From positions 1 to 64,000 of the forward strand of contig NZ_BAABRS010000002.1 in the NCBI RefSeq assembly GCF_039545095.1: a stretch of DNA of 64,000 nucleotides, written 5' to 3'. Of this stretch, positions 26,079-35,427 are shown piece after piece. The first letter of the stretch is position 1, and each line of letters opens with the position of its first letter. Origin of the DNA: Fodinibius salicampi (GTDB taxonomy: Bacteria > Bacteroidota > Rhodothermia > Balneolales > Balneolaceae). The notes beneath the pieces are model-generated. The model was not told the origin of the DNA. It did no database searches and saw nothing but the letters and a program-made list of their open reading frames with translations. A program made the position numbers and the translations under genes.

Positions 26079-27008
26079 TTGAAAATTAGTAATGAATTAA
26101 AGGTCGCACTAACAATTTTGGTTGCTCTGCTGATATCAGTATTGGGCTACCGTATAATGGGAGATATGCCTCTCTTTCGCCAGTCAAAGATAATGTATAC
26201 CCAGTTTGAAAAGGCAGACGGACTTACTCCGGGAAGTTATGTTTACATTAATGGCGTCAAGGTTGGTTCTGTTAAAGGGATGTCACTCGTTGAAGGAGAT
26301 AGCGTAAGGGTAACAATGAGCTTTGGTTTGGATACGGAGATACCGGTAGATTCGGAAGCACACCTTCGTTCCTCCGGTCTTCTGGATGAAAAGGCAATAG
26401 TCGTTAGACGGGGAAATTCAGATCAGTATCTGGAACACAATGACCGGATGAAAGGCGTTTACGAGAGTGGAATGATGGAAGTTCTCAGCCAGGAAGGCCG
26501 CCAGCTCAGTGAGGATGTTTCTGAGTCGTTTGGAAAGTTAAACAACCTGCTTGAAGAGCTAAATACACTTTTTGATGAGGAAGCCCAGGCAAAAGTGGAT
26601 ACTACACTAACCAATATACAAAGTACTACAGATGAAATTTCTACCCTTTTCCGGAATAAGCGGTCCGATCTGGAGCAAAGCATTACACATGCTCAGCAAT
26701 TTTTAGCCAACGTAGATACGGTAAGTACTCGAAATAAGGAACGGATTGATTCTGTGATGGTGGGTTTGGAAGGAACTGTCCAAGAGCTTGAGGTTTTGAG
26801 CCGGGATCTAACAGAAACTAATAAGCAGCTGCAGGAGATTCTGGTAAAAATTAATGACGGAGAGGGAAGCCTTGGCAAATTGGTGAATGATCCAACTCTT
26901 TATGAAAATTTAGAGGGGCTTTCAGGAGAAATGGAGAAGCTCATCAAAAATATCAACGAAGATCCTGGGAAATACCTGAAGCATATGAGGCTCATCGAGG
27001 TTTTTTAA
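26079..27008 (+). CDS. mlaD: MCE (MlaD)-domain periplasmic lipid-binding protein
   Basis: 309 residues. It starts at a TTG with a good ribosome site (GGAG) 6-7 nt upstream; no ATG fits. One N-terminal membrane helix (about 9-26), an MCE domain (about 38-115, with GLTPGSYVYINGVKVGSVK) and a long helical tail (130-300). MCE proteins form hexameric rings that pass lipids between membranes. The third gene of the mlaEFD unit. Confidence 0.88.
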   Translation: MKISNELKVALTILVALLISVLGYRIMGDMPLFRQSKIMYTQFEKADGLTPGSYVYINGVKVGSVKGMSLVEGDSVRVTMSFGLDTEIPVDSEAHLRSSGLLDEKAIVVRRGNSDQYLEHNDRMKGVYESGMMEVLSQEGRQLSEDVSESFGKLNNLLEELNTLFDEEAQAKVDTTLTNIQSTTDEISTLFRNKRSDLEQSITHAQQFLANVDTVSTRNKERIDSVMVGLEGTVQELEVLSRDLTETNKQLQEILVKINDGEGSLGKLVNDPTLYENLEGLSGEMEKLIKNINEDPGKYLKHMRLIEVF

Positions 27009-27172
27009 ATTTTGTACTCTGGATCCCCTTGTATAAGAAATAAATTTCAGTGAAGGCTCAATTGCTCTTAGCACAGGCTTCTTGTATATTTAGAGGCTAG
27101 AAAGCAGATGAGCAATTCTGTTGGAAACAATATTTTTGAAAAAAATTAAGAAGTAGATAAGAGGTTTTATTT

Positions 27173-28948
27173 ATGGGTGTAATGGATAAAATGAGGCAAA
27201 GTACCGGTGTAATCTTATGGGTACTTATTATCTCATTCGGATTATTATGGGTGCTGGCCGATACCCAGTTTTTTGATGCAATTATGCAAGGGCCCCGATC
27301 TTTGGGTTCGGTAAATGGAGAAGAGATTTCAATTGAGGAATATAATAATCGTATCAGCTATTATATTGAGCAGTACTCTCAGCAAACCGGCAATTCTGTA
27401 GATCCTGAAACAAGGGCTAATTTTGAGGAGCGTGCCTGGAATGAAGTAGTAACGGGGAAGCTTCTCCAGCAGAAAATGAATGATCTGGGTATTAAGGTTA
27501 CGGACCAAGAGGTGGTGGATATGATTATGGGCGAAAACCCTGATCCGTTCATTCGCCAGCAATTCCAGGGTGAGGACGGTACCATAGATCGTGTGGCACT
27601 TCGTACGGCTATCGAATCACCCGAAAACCGGGAGCTGTGGATTGCTATAGAGGATCAGATGCGTCAAAAACGACGCCAGCAGAAGATGAATAGCTATCTG
27701 CAGTCTTCGATGGAAGTTAGTCAATATGAGATTGAACAAGAGTATATCCGGAGAAATACTACCGCTGATATTGCTTTTGTGCGGTTCCCATATGCAGATG
27801 TAGCAGAAAGTGAGATTTCTGTAACCGAAGATGACCTGCGAGAGTACTACAATAATAATTCGAGTCAGTTTGAACGCGAGGAGACCTATCAGTTTAGCTA
27901 TGTAAGCTTTGATAAGACGCCGACTGCTCAGGATACGGCTCGCACATTTCAGGAGATGGAAGACTTGCGAGAGGATTTTGCCCAAGCTGAAAATGATTCG
28001 CTGTTTTTAAGTAATTATCAATCTACGACAGAGTATTCAGTCAGAACCGTAGAGGAAGAGAACATACGTGACCTCTTTACACCCGTTATTGATTTAGAAG
28101 TAGGAGAAGTCAGCGAAGTGATTGCGGAACAGGGTCGTTTATACCTGCTTAAGAAAGTTGGTGAGAGTGGTTCCGAAGTCAGCTTTGTAGTTTTTAGTAT
28201 GGATATTATTGCCGATCCTGTTAATACGGTCGATGAACGGGCAAAAGAGGCAGATGACTTTAGCTTCTTTGCCGAGGAAGACGGCTTCGAAGGAGAGGCC
28301 GAGCGGCGCGGGCTCGAGGAACAGGAAACTTCAGCAACAAAAGGCTCAGGGTTCATTCCGGGTATTGGAGAGAGTCAACAGGTGATGAGCTTCCTTGAAA
28401 GCGCAAGCGAAGGCGAAATTTCGGGTGCGCTCGAACTATCTAATCAGTTTGTAGTTATCAAGGTGGATGAAATTGTACCTGCCGGAGTACGTCCGTTTGA
28501 GGAAGTTCAAGAACAGATTCGTTCAATAGTAACCACACAAAAGCGCAAGCAGCAATTACACGAACGTGTTGAAGGTCTGTTGGAACAAAATGATGATTTA
28601 ACTTCTCTGGCTGAGTCTGCCGGGAAGGAAGTTTCATCAGCAGAGAGTATTGCAATGAATGCCTCAAATATACCGGGGGCTGGACGTGAACCGAAGGTTG
28701 TTGGAGCCATATTTGGGCTTGAAGAAGGGAATCTATCCGGCGCTATTGAAGGCAACAGTGCTGTTTTTGTTGTTCGAGTGGAGACCCTGCAGGAAGCCGA
28801 TTCCAGTAATATGACGCAATCGCAGCGGCAAGAAATTCGTGATACGCTTCGCCAACAAAAAGGAGCAGCCTTTATGAATACATGGATTGAGCAGCTGAGG
28901 GAGAATGCAGATATCGTAGATAACCGTTCCCGGGTGTTAAGGGGCTAG
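27173..28948 (+). CDS. PpiD/SurA-like periplasmic peptidyl-prolyl isomerase/chaperone
   Basis: 591 residues. One N-terminal membrane anchor (about 13-30), a SurA_N-type domain (45-190), and parvulin-like (PpiC) regions about 245-335 and a degenerate one about 350-460. The layout, anchored and with large N-terminal chaperone parts, is that of PpiD at the Sec exit. Conserved parvulin active-site residues are weak, so it may be mainly a chaperone. It is a single gene between the mla unit and a strong terminator. Confidence 0.85.
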   Translation: MGVMDKMRQSTGVILWVLIISFGLLWVLADTQFFDAIMQGPRSLGSVNGEEISIEEYNNRISYYIEQYSQQTGNSVDPETRANFEERAWNEVVTGKLLQQKMNDLGIKVTDQEVVDMIMGENPDPFIRQQFQGEDGTIDRVALRTAIESPENRELWIAIEDQMRQKRRQQKMNSYLQSSMEVSQYEIEQEYIRRNTTADIAFVRFPYADVAESEISVTEDDLREYYNNNSSQFEREETYQFSYVSFDKTPTAQDTARTFQEMEDLREDFAQAENDSLFLSNYQSTTEYSVRTVEEENIRDLFTPVIDLEVGEVSEVIAEQGRLYLLKKVGESGSEVSFVVFSMDIIADPVNTVDERAKEADDFSFFAEEDGFEGEAERRGLEEQETSATKGSGFIPGIGESQQVMSFLESASEGEISGALELSNQFVVIKVDEIVPAGVRPFEEVQEQIRSIVTTQKRKQQLHERVEGLLEQNDDLTSLAESAGKEVSSAESIAMNASNIPGAGREPKVVGAIFGLEEGNLSGAIEGNSAVFVVRVETLQEADSSNMTQSQRQEIRDTLRQQKGAAFMNTWIEQLRENADIVDNRSRVLRG

Positions 28949-28977
28949 AATATTATTATAGTTTAATAGTAAATTAA

Positions 28978-29011
28978 CAGGGCAAGAGGGAATGCTTCTT
29001 GCCCTGTTTTG
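28978..29011 (+). terminator. Rho-independent terminator
   Basis: CAGGGCAAG (28978-28986) pairs with CTTGCCCTG (28998-29006) around an 11-nt loop, followed by TTTTGTTTT. It ends the PpiD-like gene. Confidence 0.85.
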
Positions 29012-29059
29012 TTTTAGATAGTCTTGTAAATTAGTTGCTCTTATTTTAAAAGGTGGAAT

Positions 29060-30175
29060 ATGACCAACAAAGACGAAAAGTGGATGAAATTGGCCCTTGA
29101 AATTGCAGAACACGGGGCCGGGCATGTTTCACCTAATCCTATGGTTGGTTGTGTCATTATATCTGCCGAGGGAAAAAAAATTGGGCAGGGATATCATGAA
29201 CGATACGGACAGGCCCATGCAGAACAAAATGCTGTGGATGATATCGCTGATCCCGACCTGTTGAAGAATGCTACGGTTTATGTAACGCTTGAGCCTTGTG
29301 CTCATCAGGGGAACACGCCCCCCTGTTGCGAGATGTTGGCGACCCTTCCTATTGATCGCGTAGTAGTGGCAATGGAAGACCCTACCCCCAAAGTAGCCGG
29401 CAAGGGAATAGAGTACTTGCGCAACCATGATATTACTGTTGATGTGGGAGTACTCGAAGAGGAAGCAAAGCGGCTAAATGAATTTTTCTTGTATCATCAA
29501 GCGTTTAACCGACCGTTTGTAACCCTCAAGATTGCTCAGACACTGGACGGTTATATCGCTGCGCCGGATGGAAATTCGGAATGGATCACTGGTACACAAT
29601 CCCGAACATTGGTCCATGAGTGGCGCAGCCGGTATGATGCGGTTATGGTGGGACGTAATACGGCTCTGCTAGATAATCCCCGCCTTACAGTGCGACATGT
29701 AGAGGGACGTCAGCCTCATCGGATTGTGATAGACGGTCCTCTGGATTTACCGGATGATCTAAATCTTTTTACTGATCAATATGAGGAAAATACCATTGTG
29801 TTGACCCATAATGAGGAAAAGTTCACCAATGAAGCCGATCCAATGCTTAGTATACTAAAGTCGGATTATTTTCGAGGTAAAACCTTGCTTATTGATGAAA
29901 AGGAGGGGCATACTGACCTTAAAAAATCGCTTATAGAGCTGGGGAAATTGCCTCTTACATCTATTTTGGTAGAAGGAGGACAAAATCTAAATTCTGCACT
30001 GCTAAGTGAGCAGCTGGTTGATAAGGTGGAATGCTTTATAGCTCCTAAGATGTTAGGAGGAGGAACAAAGTCGGTGCTGGGCGTTGGCATCAACAGGATG
30101 GAAGAGGTTATGGAATTCAGGGAAGTGAAATGGCGACAGGTAGGCCAGGATTTGTTGTTTACAGGATACTTTTAA
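29060..30175 (+). CDS. ribD: Bifunctional riboflavin biosynthesis deaminase/reductase
   Basis: 371 residues. The N-terminal deaminase domain has the zinc motif HAE (53-55) with PC-x8-C (C80, C89, in PCAHQGNTPPC). The C-terminal reductase domain (about 147-370) has TLKIAQTLDG, the NADPH site and LVEGGQNLN. It performs the second and third steps from GTP to lumazine. ribE begins 14 nt after the stop. Confidence 0.94.
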   Translation: MTNKDEKWMKLALEIAEHGAGHVSPNPMVGCVIISAEGKKIGQGYHERYGQAHAEQNAVDDIADPDLLKNATVYVTLEPCAHQGNTPPCCEMLATLPIDRVVVAMEDPTPKVAGKGIEYLRNHDITVDVGVLEEEAKRLNEFFLYHQAFNRPFVTLKIAQTLDGYIAAPDGNSEWITGTQSRTLVHEWRSRYDAVMVGRNTALLDNPRLTVRHVEGRQPHRIVIDGPLDLPDDLNLFTDQYEENTIVLTHNEEKFTNEADPMLSILKSDYFRGKTLLIDEKEGHTDLKKSLIELGKLPLTSILVEGGQNLNSALLSEQLVDKVECFIAPKMLGGGTKSVLGVGINRMEEVMEFREVKWRQVGQDLLFTGYF

Positions 30176-30189
30176 CATAGAGCGAACAT

Positions 30190-30783
30190 ATGTTTACAGG
30201 AATAATACAAGAGGTTGGTACGATTGCGAGGGTAAAGGATTTGCAAGGTGGCAAAGAGCTCACTATTGCGTGTGAATTTTCAGACCAGCTTCAGGTCGAT
30301 CAAAGTATCAGCATCAATGGGGTATGCCACACCGTAACTGCGTTTGATGAATATGGCTTTACGGTACAAAGCGTAGAAGAAACGCTCCGTAAGACCAATA
30401 TTGGTGATCTGGCGCAGAACGACCCGGTTAATTTAGAGCGCTCGCTCCACCCCGATCAATTACTGGATGGGCATTTGGTGCAGGGACATGTAGATGCAGT
30501 TGGTACCATTGAAAAGATAGATCAGGAAGGGACCGATTATCTGTTCACTATCTCCTATCCGGATGAATACCAATCTCTTATTGTAGGGCGCGGAAGTATA
30601 TCTGTGGATGGTATCAGCCTTACCGTGGCAAATGAAAAGGATTGCCAATTTACTATTGCCATTATTCCCTATACCTATAATCATACGAACTTGAATGCCA
30701 GAGAAACAGGAGATTCCGTAAACCTGGAGTTTGACGTTCTGGGGAAATACGTTGTGAAATATATGGAAAGCCGGGAGGATTAA
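30190..30783 (+). CDS. ribE: Riboflavin synthase alpha chain
   Basis: 197 residues. It starts with the diagnostic MFTGIIQEVG. Two tandem lumazine-binding barrels follow (about 1-95 and 96-195), with SINGVCHTV and the second-copy equivalent SVDGISLTV. It dismutates two dimethyl-ribityllumazines to riboflavin. It is paired with ribD and shares its stop region with the converging lptD gene. Confidence 0.94.
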   Translation: MFTGIIQEVGTIARVKDLQGGKELTIACEFSDQLQVDQSISINGVCHTVTAFDEYGFTVQSVEETLRKTNIGDLAQNDPVNLERSLHPDQLLDGHLVQGHVDAVGTIEKIDQEGTDYLFTISYPDEYQSLIVGRGSISVDGISLTVANEKDCQFTIAIIPYTYNHTNLNARETGDSVNLEFDVLGKYVVKYMESRED

Positions 30784-33530
30784 AATCCGCGTGGTGCTCC
30801 ACGACCGGTGGGACTTGAGCTTCGTTCAAGGTTATTGAGGATCGGAAGTTTTTGAATAATTCCTTGCAGGCGACCAGCATCAATGCGGAGGGAAAAGAAG
30901 TAATACTGTGATTCTCCAAAGGGATTCATAGTAAATGAAAGATTCCAGCAATGCAGGCGCCTGTTAAGGGAAAATTGGGAGGGAGTCAATTCTTTACGTA
31001 CAAAGTCATAGCCAATTTGAGTACGGAAATCCCACTTGGGTGTCAGTTTTAGATTAATATTACTGGCATTTATTGTGGCAGAGGTATTGTTTGATCCCGT
31101 GGGATTCAAATTCCAGCGGTAGCTGAGGTTGACGGAAAAGGATAAGGGGGAACTAAAATCCTGCACAGGTTGTCGGTTGAAGTGGGGATCAACCGGGTGA
31201 AATATGCTTTGGTTAAGCGGATCGTAATACTCTGGGTAGCTTGGCTCCCGATTACTGGTTTGAAGACCGCTACTTCTGCCCCAATCAAAGGAATAACTGG
31301 TACTGGCTGAGAATTGAGTCATTTCAAAGGGTTTGCCCGAATTGGTCAGCAAAAATTTGTCAATTTTTCTTCCCCGTTCATTGCGCTCATAAAAGTTAAA
31401 CCGTGCATTGGCCCGTATGTTCATGCCATCAATGATTTTTGCAGAAAATGATGTATTTAAGTCAGCCAGTTTAATACTGTCGGCAGCAAAGTTATAGCTT
31501 GAGCTAAGGCTGAGCCGGTCGATTAGCCGGACGACATTCTCTTGTTTTTCACCCGTGGAATCGCGTTTAACTTGCTTTCCTTCAAAAGTATTGTCGATAC
31601 TAAATCCAAGCGCCCGTTGTTCACCTTGTCCCGGACCGCTAAACACTTCGTTTTCAAAAATTGAGTAACGCTGGGTGGGCACGGTTCCATCCGCTTGTAC
31701 TGTGGTATCCGTTTGTACAGTGCGGTAAAAACCCCAGAAATCGTTGCTGAAGTCGGGACGATAGGTGAGGGACAGGGAAGGACGTATCGTATGCCGGAAG
31801 CTCTCAAAGTTGCCGATATTGGCATTCATAAGTCCATAAACGGTCGTGGAGAAATTCAGACCTGTTGAAAAATCACGCGCTGTCGTAAATCCTCTTACTC
31901 GCTCTTCTTCGACCCGGTTGGAATCGGGATTAAAAAACTTTCGCGTTGTTTGGGGAAACCAGTATTCATTATAATTGGCATTAGCGCTCAAGTTAACAAA
32001 GCGGCTGGATAAAATTTGTCCCAAGCTGATGTCGGCTTGCTGGCGAAACCCGAATTCATAATGTTCAGAATTGCCCGTGGCCTCTTCGTATTTAGCAGGA
32101 TCCCGAAGGGCTTCAAACCAATTGTAGCGGGCAGAGTCTTGGCGGATCGGAGAGTAGTCAAACTCCGAGTCAAAGGTATTTTGATAGCTTAATGAAATAT
32201 TTTCGTACCACTTAGAATTTTGGGAGGTCGTCTGACTGTTCTCAAAAGGAGAAAAACGTTTTAAGCTGAAATTCATGTCAGGTCCGGAGAGACGCGTTCT
32301 GTTCGTCTTGAAATTTTGATTTTGGCGGACAGAAACATTGAAATTATAGAGGTTCTCCGGATGTCGATAACGGTAATTAATGTTAGAGCTGGTACTGGTT
32401 TCTGCCCGATCAGTGGGATCGTAAGAATTCTGTTGGAAATAGTCGGCGGTACGCAGGTTTATATTGGCATTAAAACTGGCATAGGGAGAAATATCCTGCT
32501 GGTGAGAAATGCTAAGTCTTTTCTGTACGCTGGTTGAAAAGTCGGGATCCGTTGGCTCCAGCCCCTGACGTTCTTTAGAATATCCTATCTGAATACCGCC
32601 GTTGAATTTGTTGCGGAGACGATAATTTGTTTGCGCATCTACAAAATAAGTGCCCGAGGTAAAGATATCGACTGAAGCTTGCCCTGTTATATAATCATTA
32701 AAATATTGGAACCACCCTAGGTTTTGAAGTCCCAAGCCCCTTGTTTGCTTATTTTGAAAAGCATAAGTAGGCTCCAGGAGTCCCGATTGCTGCCGGTCAA
32801 ACCGCCCGGGTAAATACCCAAAAGGAAAAACAAGCGGATAGGGAATATCCAGTATATATAGGCGAGCCCGCTCAAAAAAGACTTTTTCCTCATCCACTAC
32901 CTTCATACGGTCTGCCTTGATATAGTAGTGCGGGTGATCGAGCGTACAGGTGGAGTAGATGGCATCCTCCAGAAAGATAACGTGGGGGCCTGTTTTTTTT
33001 ACCCGGGTTCCGATAATATTGCCATCCTGGATATTTACCCGAGCTACTTCAAATCGACCTTTCTCAGTTTTGTAATTATAATCAATGCGATCACTACGCA
33101 CCTCGTCATTTTCACGGACTAGAACTGGTTTTGAAAGAGTATCTTCCGGTGTTTGGGTATTGGCGCTCACAAGATTATTATCAATATCCATTGACACCTT
33201 CCCCGCCTTTAGCTGCCCGGAAGTATGGGTGACCGATGCTGACCCATAGAGCGTAGCTGTGCGGCTGGTGTCAAAAACAAAAACCAGTGAATCACTTGAT
33301 TGAAAGTTTATCTGTCCTTCCTGTTCGGGCTGGTTCGGAATGCCTCCTCCTTGCCCTTGTTGCTGCTGTTGCCGTTGCTGGCGCTGTTGGCTGCTGGGAT
33401 CTGTGCGTGGGGTTTCTGGCCGGCCTCTATCCTGACCTTTTACGGTTGGTGCGAAAGTCAAACAAAGAAGTAGGAATATCCACCCACACAATACAAATTT
33501 TCTTTTGGGATATGTTTGACTTCTGTTCAT
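30780..33530 (-). CDS. lptD: LptD-like LPS-assembly outer-membrane protein
   Basis: 916 residues. A signal peptide (about 1-33, ending VKGQ), then a Gln-rich linker, an OstA/LptA-like jellyroll (about 70-200, with TLYGSASV and VRSDRIDYNYK), then a long beta-barrel part with alternating aromatic strands to the C-terminus. LptD inserts LPS into the outer membrane. It lies last in a - strand unit after an FtsB/DivIC-like gene. Its stop overlaps the stop of ribE. Confidence 0.87.
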   Translation of the reverse strand: MNRSQTYPKRKFVLCGWIFLLLCLTFAPTVKGQDRGRPETPRTDPSSQQRQQRQQQQQGQGGGIPNQPEQEGQINFQSSDSLVFVFDTSRTATLYGSASVTHTSGQLKAGKVSMDIDNNLVSANTQTPEDTLSKPVLVRENDEVRSDRIDYNYKTEKGRFEVARVNIQDGNIIGTRVKKTGPHVIFLEDAIYSTCTLDHPHYYIKADRMKVVDEEKVFFERARLYILDIPYPLVFPFGYLPGRFDRQQSGLLEPTYAFQNKQTRGLGLQNLGWFQYFNDYITGQASVDIFTSGTYFVDAQTNYRLRNKFNGGIQIGYSKERQGLEPTDPDFSTSVQKRLSISHQQDISPYASFNANINLRTADYFQQNSYDPTDRAETSTSSNINYRYRHPENLYNFNVSVRQNQNFKTNRTRLSGPDMNFSLKRFSPFENSQTTSQNSKWYENISLSYQNTFDSEFDYSPIRQDSARYNWFEALRDPAKYEEATGNSEHYEFGFRQQADISLGQILSSRFVNLSANANYNEYWFPQTTRKFFNPDSNRVEEERVRGFTTARDFSTGLNFSTTVYGLMNANIGNFESFRHTIRPSLSLTYRPDFSNDFWGFYRTVQTDTTVQADGTVPTQRYSIFENEVFSGPGQGEQRALGFSIDNTFEGKQVKRDSTGEKQENVVRLIDRLSLSSSYNFAADSIKLADLNTSFSAKIIDGMNIRANARFNFYERNERGRKIDKFLLTNSGKPFEMTQFSASTSYSFDWGRSSGLQTSNREPSYPEYYDPLNQSIFHPVDPHFNRQPVQDFSSPLSFSVNLSYRWNLNPTGSNNTSATINASNINLKLTPKWDFRTQIGYDFVRKELTPSQFSLNRRLHCWNLSFTMNPFGESQYYFFSLRIDAGRLQGIIQKLPILNNLERSSSPTGRGAPRGF

Positions 33531-33656
33531 TTAACGATATTGCTGAGCACCGAAATGAATTATGGGAGCAAAAAGACCCACAAAATGATAAATAAATAAG
33601 AGATAGCTTAGTATAAGGCAGATGTTCTAAGAAATGAAGTGTAAAATACAAAAAGA

Positions 33657-33962
33657 CTAATCCACTTCCTTTATTTTGTATACCGTTTCTCCTTCTCTTT
33701 TCATGCCATATTCTTCTCGTGCAATTCGTTCCAGGAGATTGGGATCGGTTTTTAATTTATCAATTTTCTCTCTAAGGATATGGGTTTCTTCCTGCAGCTC
33801 CTGTTTCTTCTCCTGAAGATCATTCATCTGGTGGTTGAGTTGAATTCGCGTCCATATGCTATAAGTATCAATAAATGCAAACCATATGAATAGGAATCCT
33901 CCAAGGATGAGTCCGAGGAATGATTTTCGCCATCTAAGTGGATTAAAATGCTGAAGATTCAT
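33657..33962 (-). CDS. FtsB/DivIC-type septum formation initiator
   Basis: 101 residues. A single membrane helix (about 15-33) followed by a coiled coil (about 40-75, NDLQEKKQELQEE) and the family C-terminal block LLERIAREEYGMKREGE. FtsB/DivIC proteins link the early and late divisome in the periplasm. It lies between yraN and lptD on the same strand. Confidence 0.88.
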   Translation of the reverse strand: MNLQHFNPLRWRKSFLGLILGGFLFIWFAFIDTYSIWTRIQLNHQMNDLQEKKQELQEETHILREKIDKLKTDPNLLERIAREEYGMKREGETVYKIKEVD

Positions 33963-34058
33963 ACAGCCTGTTAAGGTAGTAGTTTATATCTGGTACTCCC
34001 AAAGATAGCTTAAAAAAAGTATGAAACGCAACGAAAGAAATTTTGGGCACTTCAGGTA

Positions 34059-34439
34059 TTAATTTCGTCCGGGAGTAAAGGCGCGCTCAAAATGTTTAAT
34101 ATGCGGGGCTTCATTTGATTTTTGGATAATGGAGATAACGTCAAATCGAATAGGGGCCCCATCCATTTTTCGTTCATATATCCAGGCTTCGGCCGCTTTA
34201 TAAATATTTTCCTTCTTTTCCTGGTCAATATACTCTTCGGGCTCTCCGTACCGGTTGGAAGATCGTTTTTTAACCTCAACAAACACAATACATGCTTCAT
34301 TATCATAGGCTACAATATCCACTTCTGCCTGCATAAAGTGATAGTTTTTATCCAGGATAGTATATCCCTTGGATTCAAGATAGGCCGCAGCTAATTCCTC
34401 TCCCTCGCGGCCGATTTCTCTTGTAGACTTGTTACTCAT
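34059..34439 (-). CDS. YraN/UPF0102 family endonuclease-like protein
   Basis: 126 residues, typical of the family. Conserved GREGEELAAAYLESKGY near the N-terminus, an AEVDIVAYD strand and FVEVKKRSS form a PD-(D/E)XK-type nuclease core (D, E-x-K). The role is poorly known; related proteins are Holliday-junction-resolvase-like. Its first 8 nt overlap the stop of the GbsR-like gene. Confidence 0.88.
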   Translation of the reverse strand: MSNKSTREIGREGEELAAAYLESKGYTILDKNYHFMQAEVDIVAYDNEACIVFVEVKKRSSNRYGEPEEYIDQEKKENIYKAAEAWIYERKMDGAPIRFDVISIIQKSNEAPHIKHFERAFTPGRN

Positions 34440-35031
34440 TTATATTATTTCCTTCTGTTGATGAGGTACTGCTGTCGGAAATAGAATGCTTCATCTCAGC
34501 CAGTTTCACCAGGTGCTTTAGGAATTTCAGGTTGCGCTTGTTGATATAGGGTAGCAAGGCTTCGGTAAAGCGATCGAACATATTCAGAAAATCGGTAAAG
34601 TTTTCTATACGTTCCTTGAATGCTTCTTCCTCCTCCGATAGTTGTTCCTTTTTTTCGAAAAGCTGCAGGCATTCATTCAGATTTTGTGTAATGGGCGCTA
34701 CCTCGCGCTGCTGTCGTTCTCTGATGATAGTAGAAACGATATTCCAGACTTCCTTTTCAGCCGTGTAATAGTCTTTTCTATTTCCCTTGAAATGGACTTT
34801 ATGAATGAGGTCCCACTGCAGGAGATTCCGGAGATTCATGTTGGCATTTCCCCGGCTGATATCCAGTTGATTCATAATGGCATCCGTATCCAAAGGATCA
34901 GTCTCTGCATAGAGCAAGGCATGAATTTGCGCCATGGTCTTGTTGATGCCCCAAGCCGATGCCATTTCCCCCCAAAGCAATACGAATCGTTCTAAAGCTT
35001 CTTCATGTATTTGAGAGCGCTTGGGAGGCAA
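34432..35031 (-). CDS. GbsR/MarR-family transcriptional regulator
   Basis: 199 residues. A winged helix covers about 30-100 (MAQIHALLYAETDPL, ISRGNANMNLRNLL as recognition helix), then a long helical C-terminus. GbsR-type regulators respond to choline/glycine betaine in known cases; the target here is unknown, and no betaine genes are adjacent. The stop overlaps yraN by 8 nt. Confidence 0.85.
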   Translation of the reverse strand: MPPKRSQIHEEALERFVLLWGEMASAWGINKTMAQIHALLYAETDPLDTDAIMNQLDISRGNANMNLRNLLQWDLIHKVHFKGNRKDYYTAEKEVWNIVSTIIRERQQREVAPITQNLNECLQLFEKKEQLSEEEEAFKERIENFTDFLNMFDRFTEALLPYINKRNLKFLKHLVKLAEMKHSISDSSTSSTEGNNINE

Positions 35032-35063
35032 AGGAACTCCTTGTTTAGTTATGAGTCGTTATT

Positions 35064-35336
35064 TTATGTACTGCTGCTGGAATTTTCGGATGCTTTGGAA
35101 GCTTCTCCATTGCCGTTGTTTTTTTCAGCAGCTTTGGCACGTTTTTCTTTTCGGTCGCTATCTTTGTAATCGGTAACGTACCAGCCATCGCCTTTATATA
35201 CAACTCCGCCCCCGCCAGAGATGACTCGCTTCACTTTTTGGCCGGTTTCGGGACATTCCTCCAATGCATCGTCATTAATACTTTGTTTAATTTCAAAGGT
35301 GGTTCCGTCTTCTCGCTTGTATTTATACGTAGGCAT
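35064..35336 (-). CDS. FmdB-like small protein with degenerate zinc ribbon
   Basis: 90 residues. It matches the FmdB/CxxC_CXXC_SSSS family pattern (MPTYKYK at the start, VKRVISGGGG and YKGDGWYVTDY in the middle), but only one of the usual four Cys remains (ECPETG). The C-terminal third is low-complexity Lys/Ser-rich. Zinc binding is therefore unlikely. The function is unknown. It lies 32 nt upstream of the GbsR-like gene. Confidence 0.78.
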   Translation of the reverse strand: MPTYKYKREDGTTFEIKQSINDDALEECPETGQKVKRVISGGGGVVYKGDGWYVTDYKDSDRKEKRAKAAEKNNGNGEASKASENSSSST

Positions 35337-35427
35337 AATGTTTTAAAAAGTGATAGTTGTTTATAATAAATAATTAGCACTTTGAATAAGCATAAAGTGT
35401 GCCAAAATATATCTGCAGGCCATTTTT

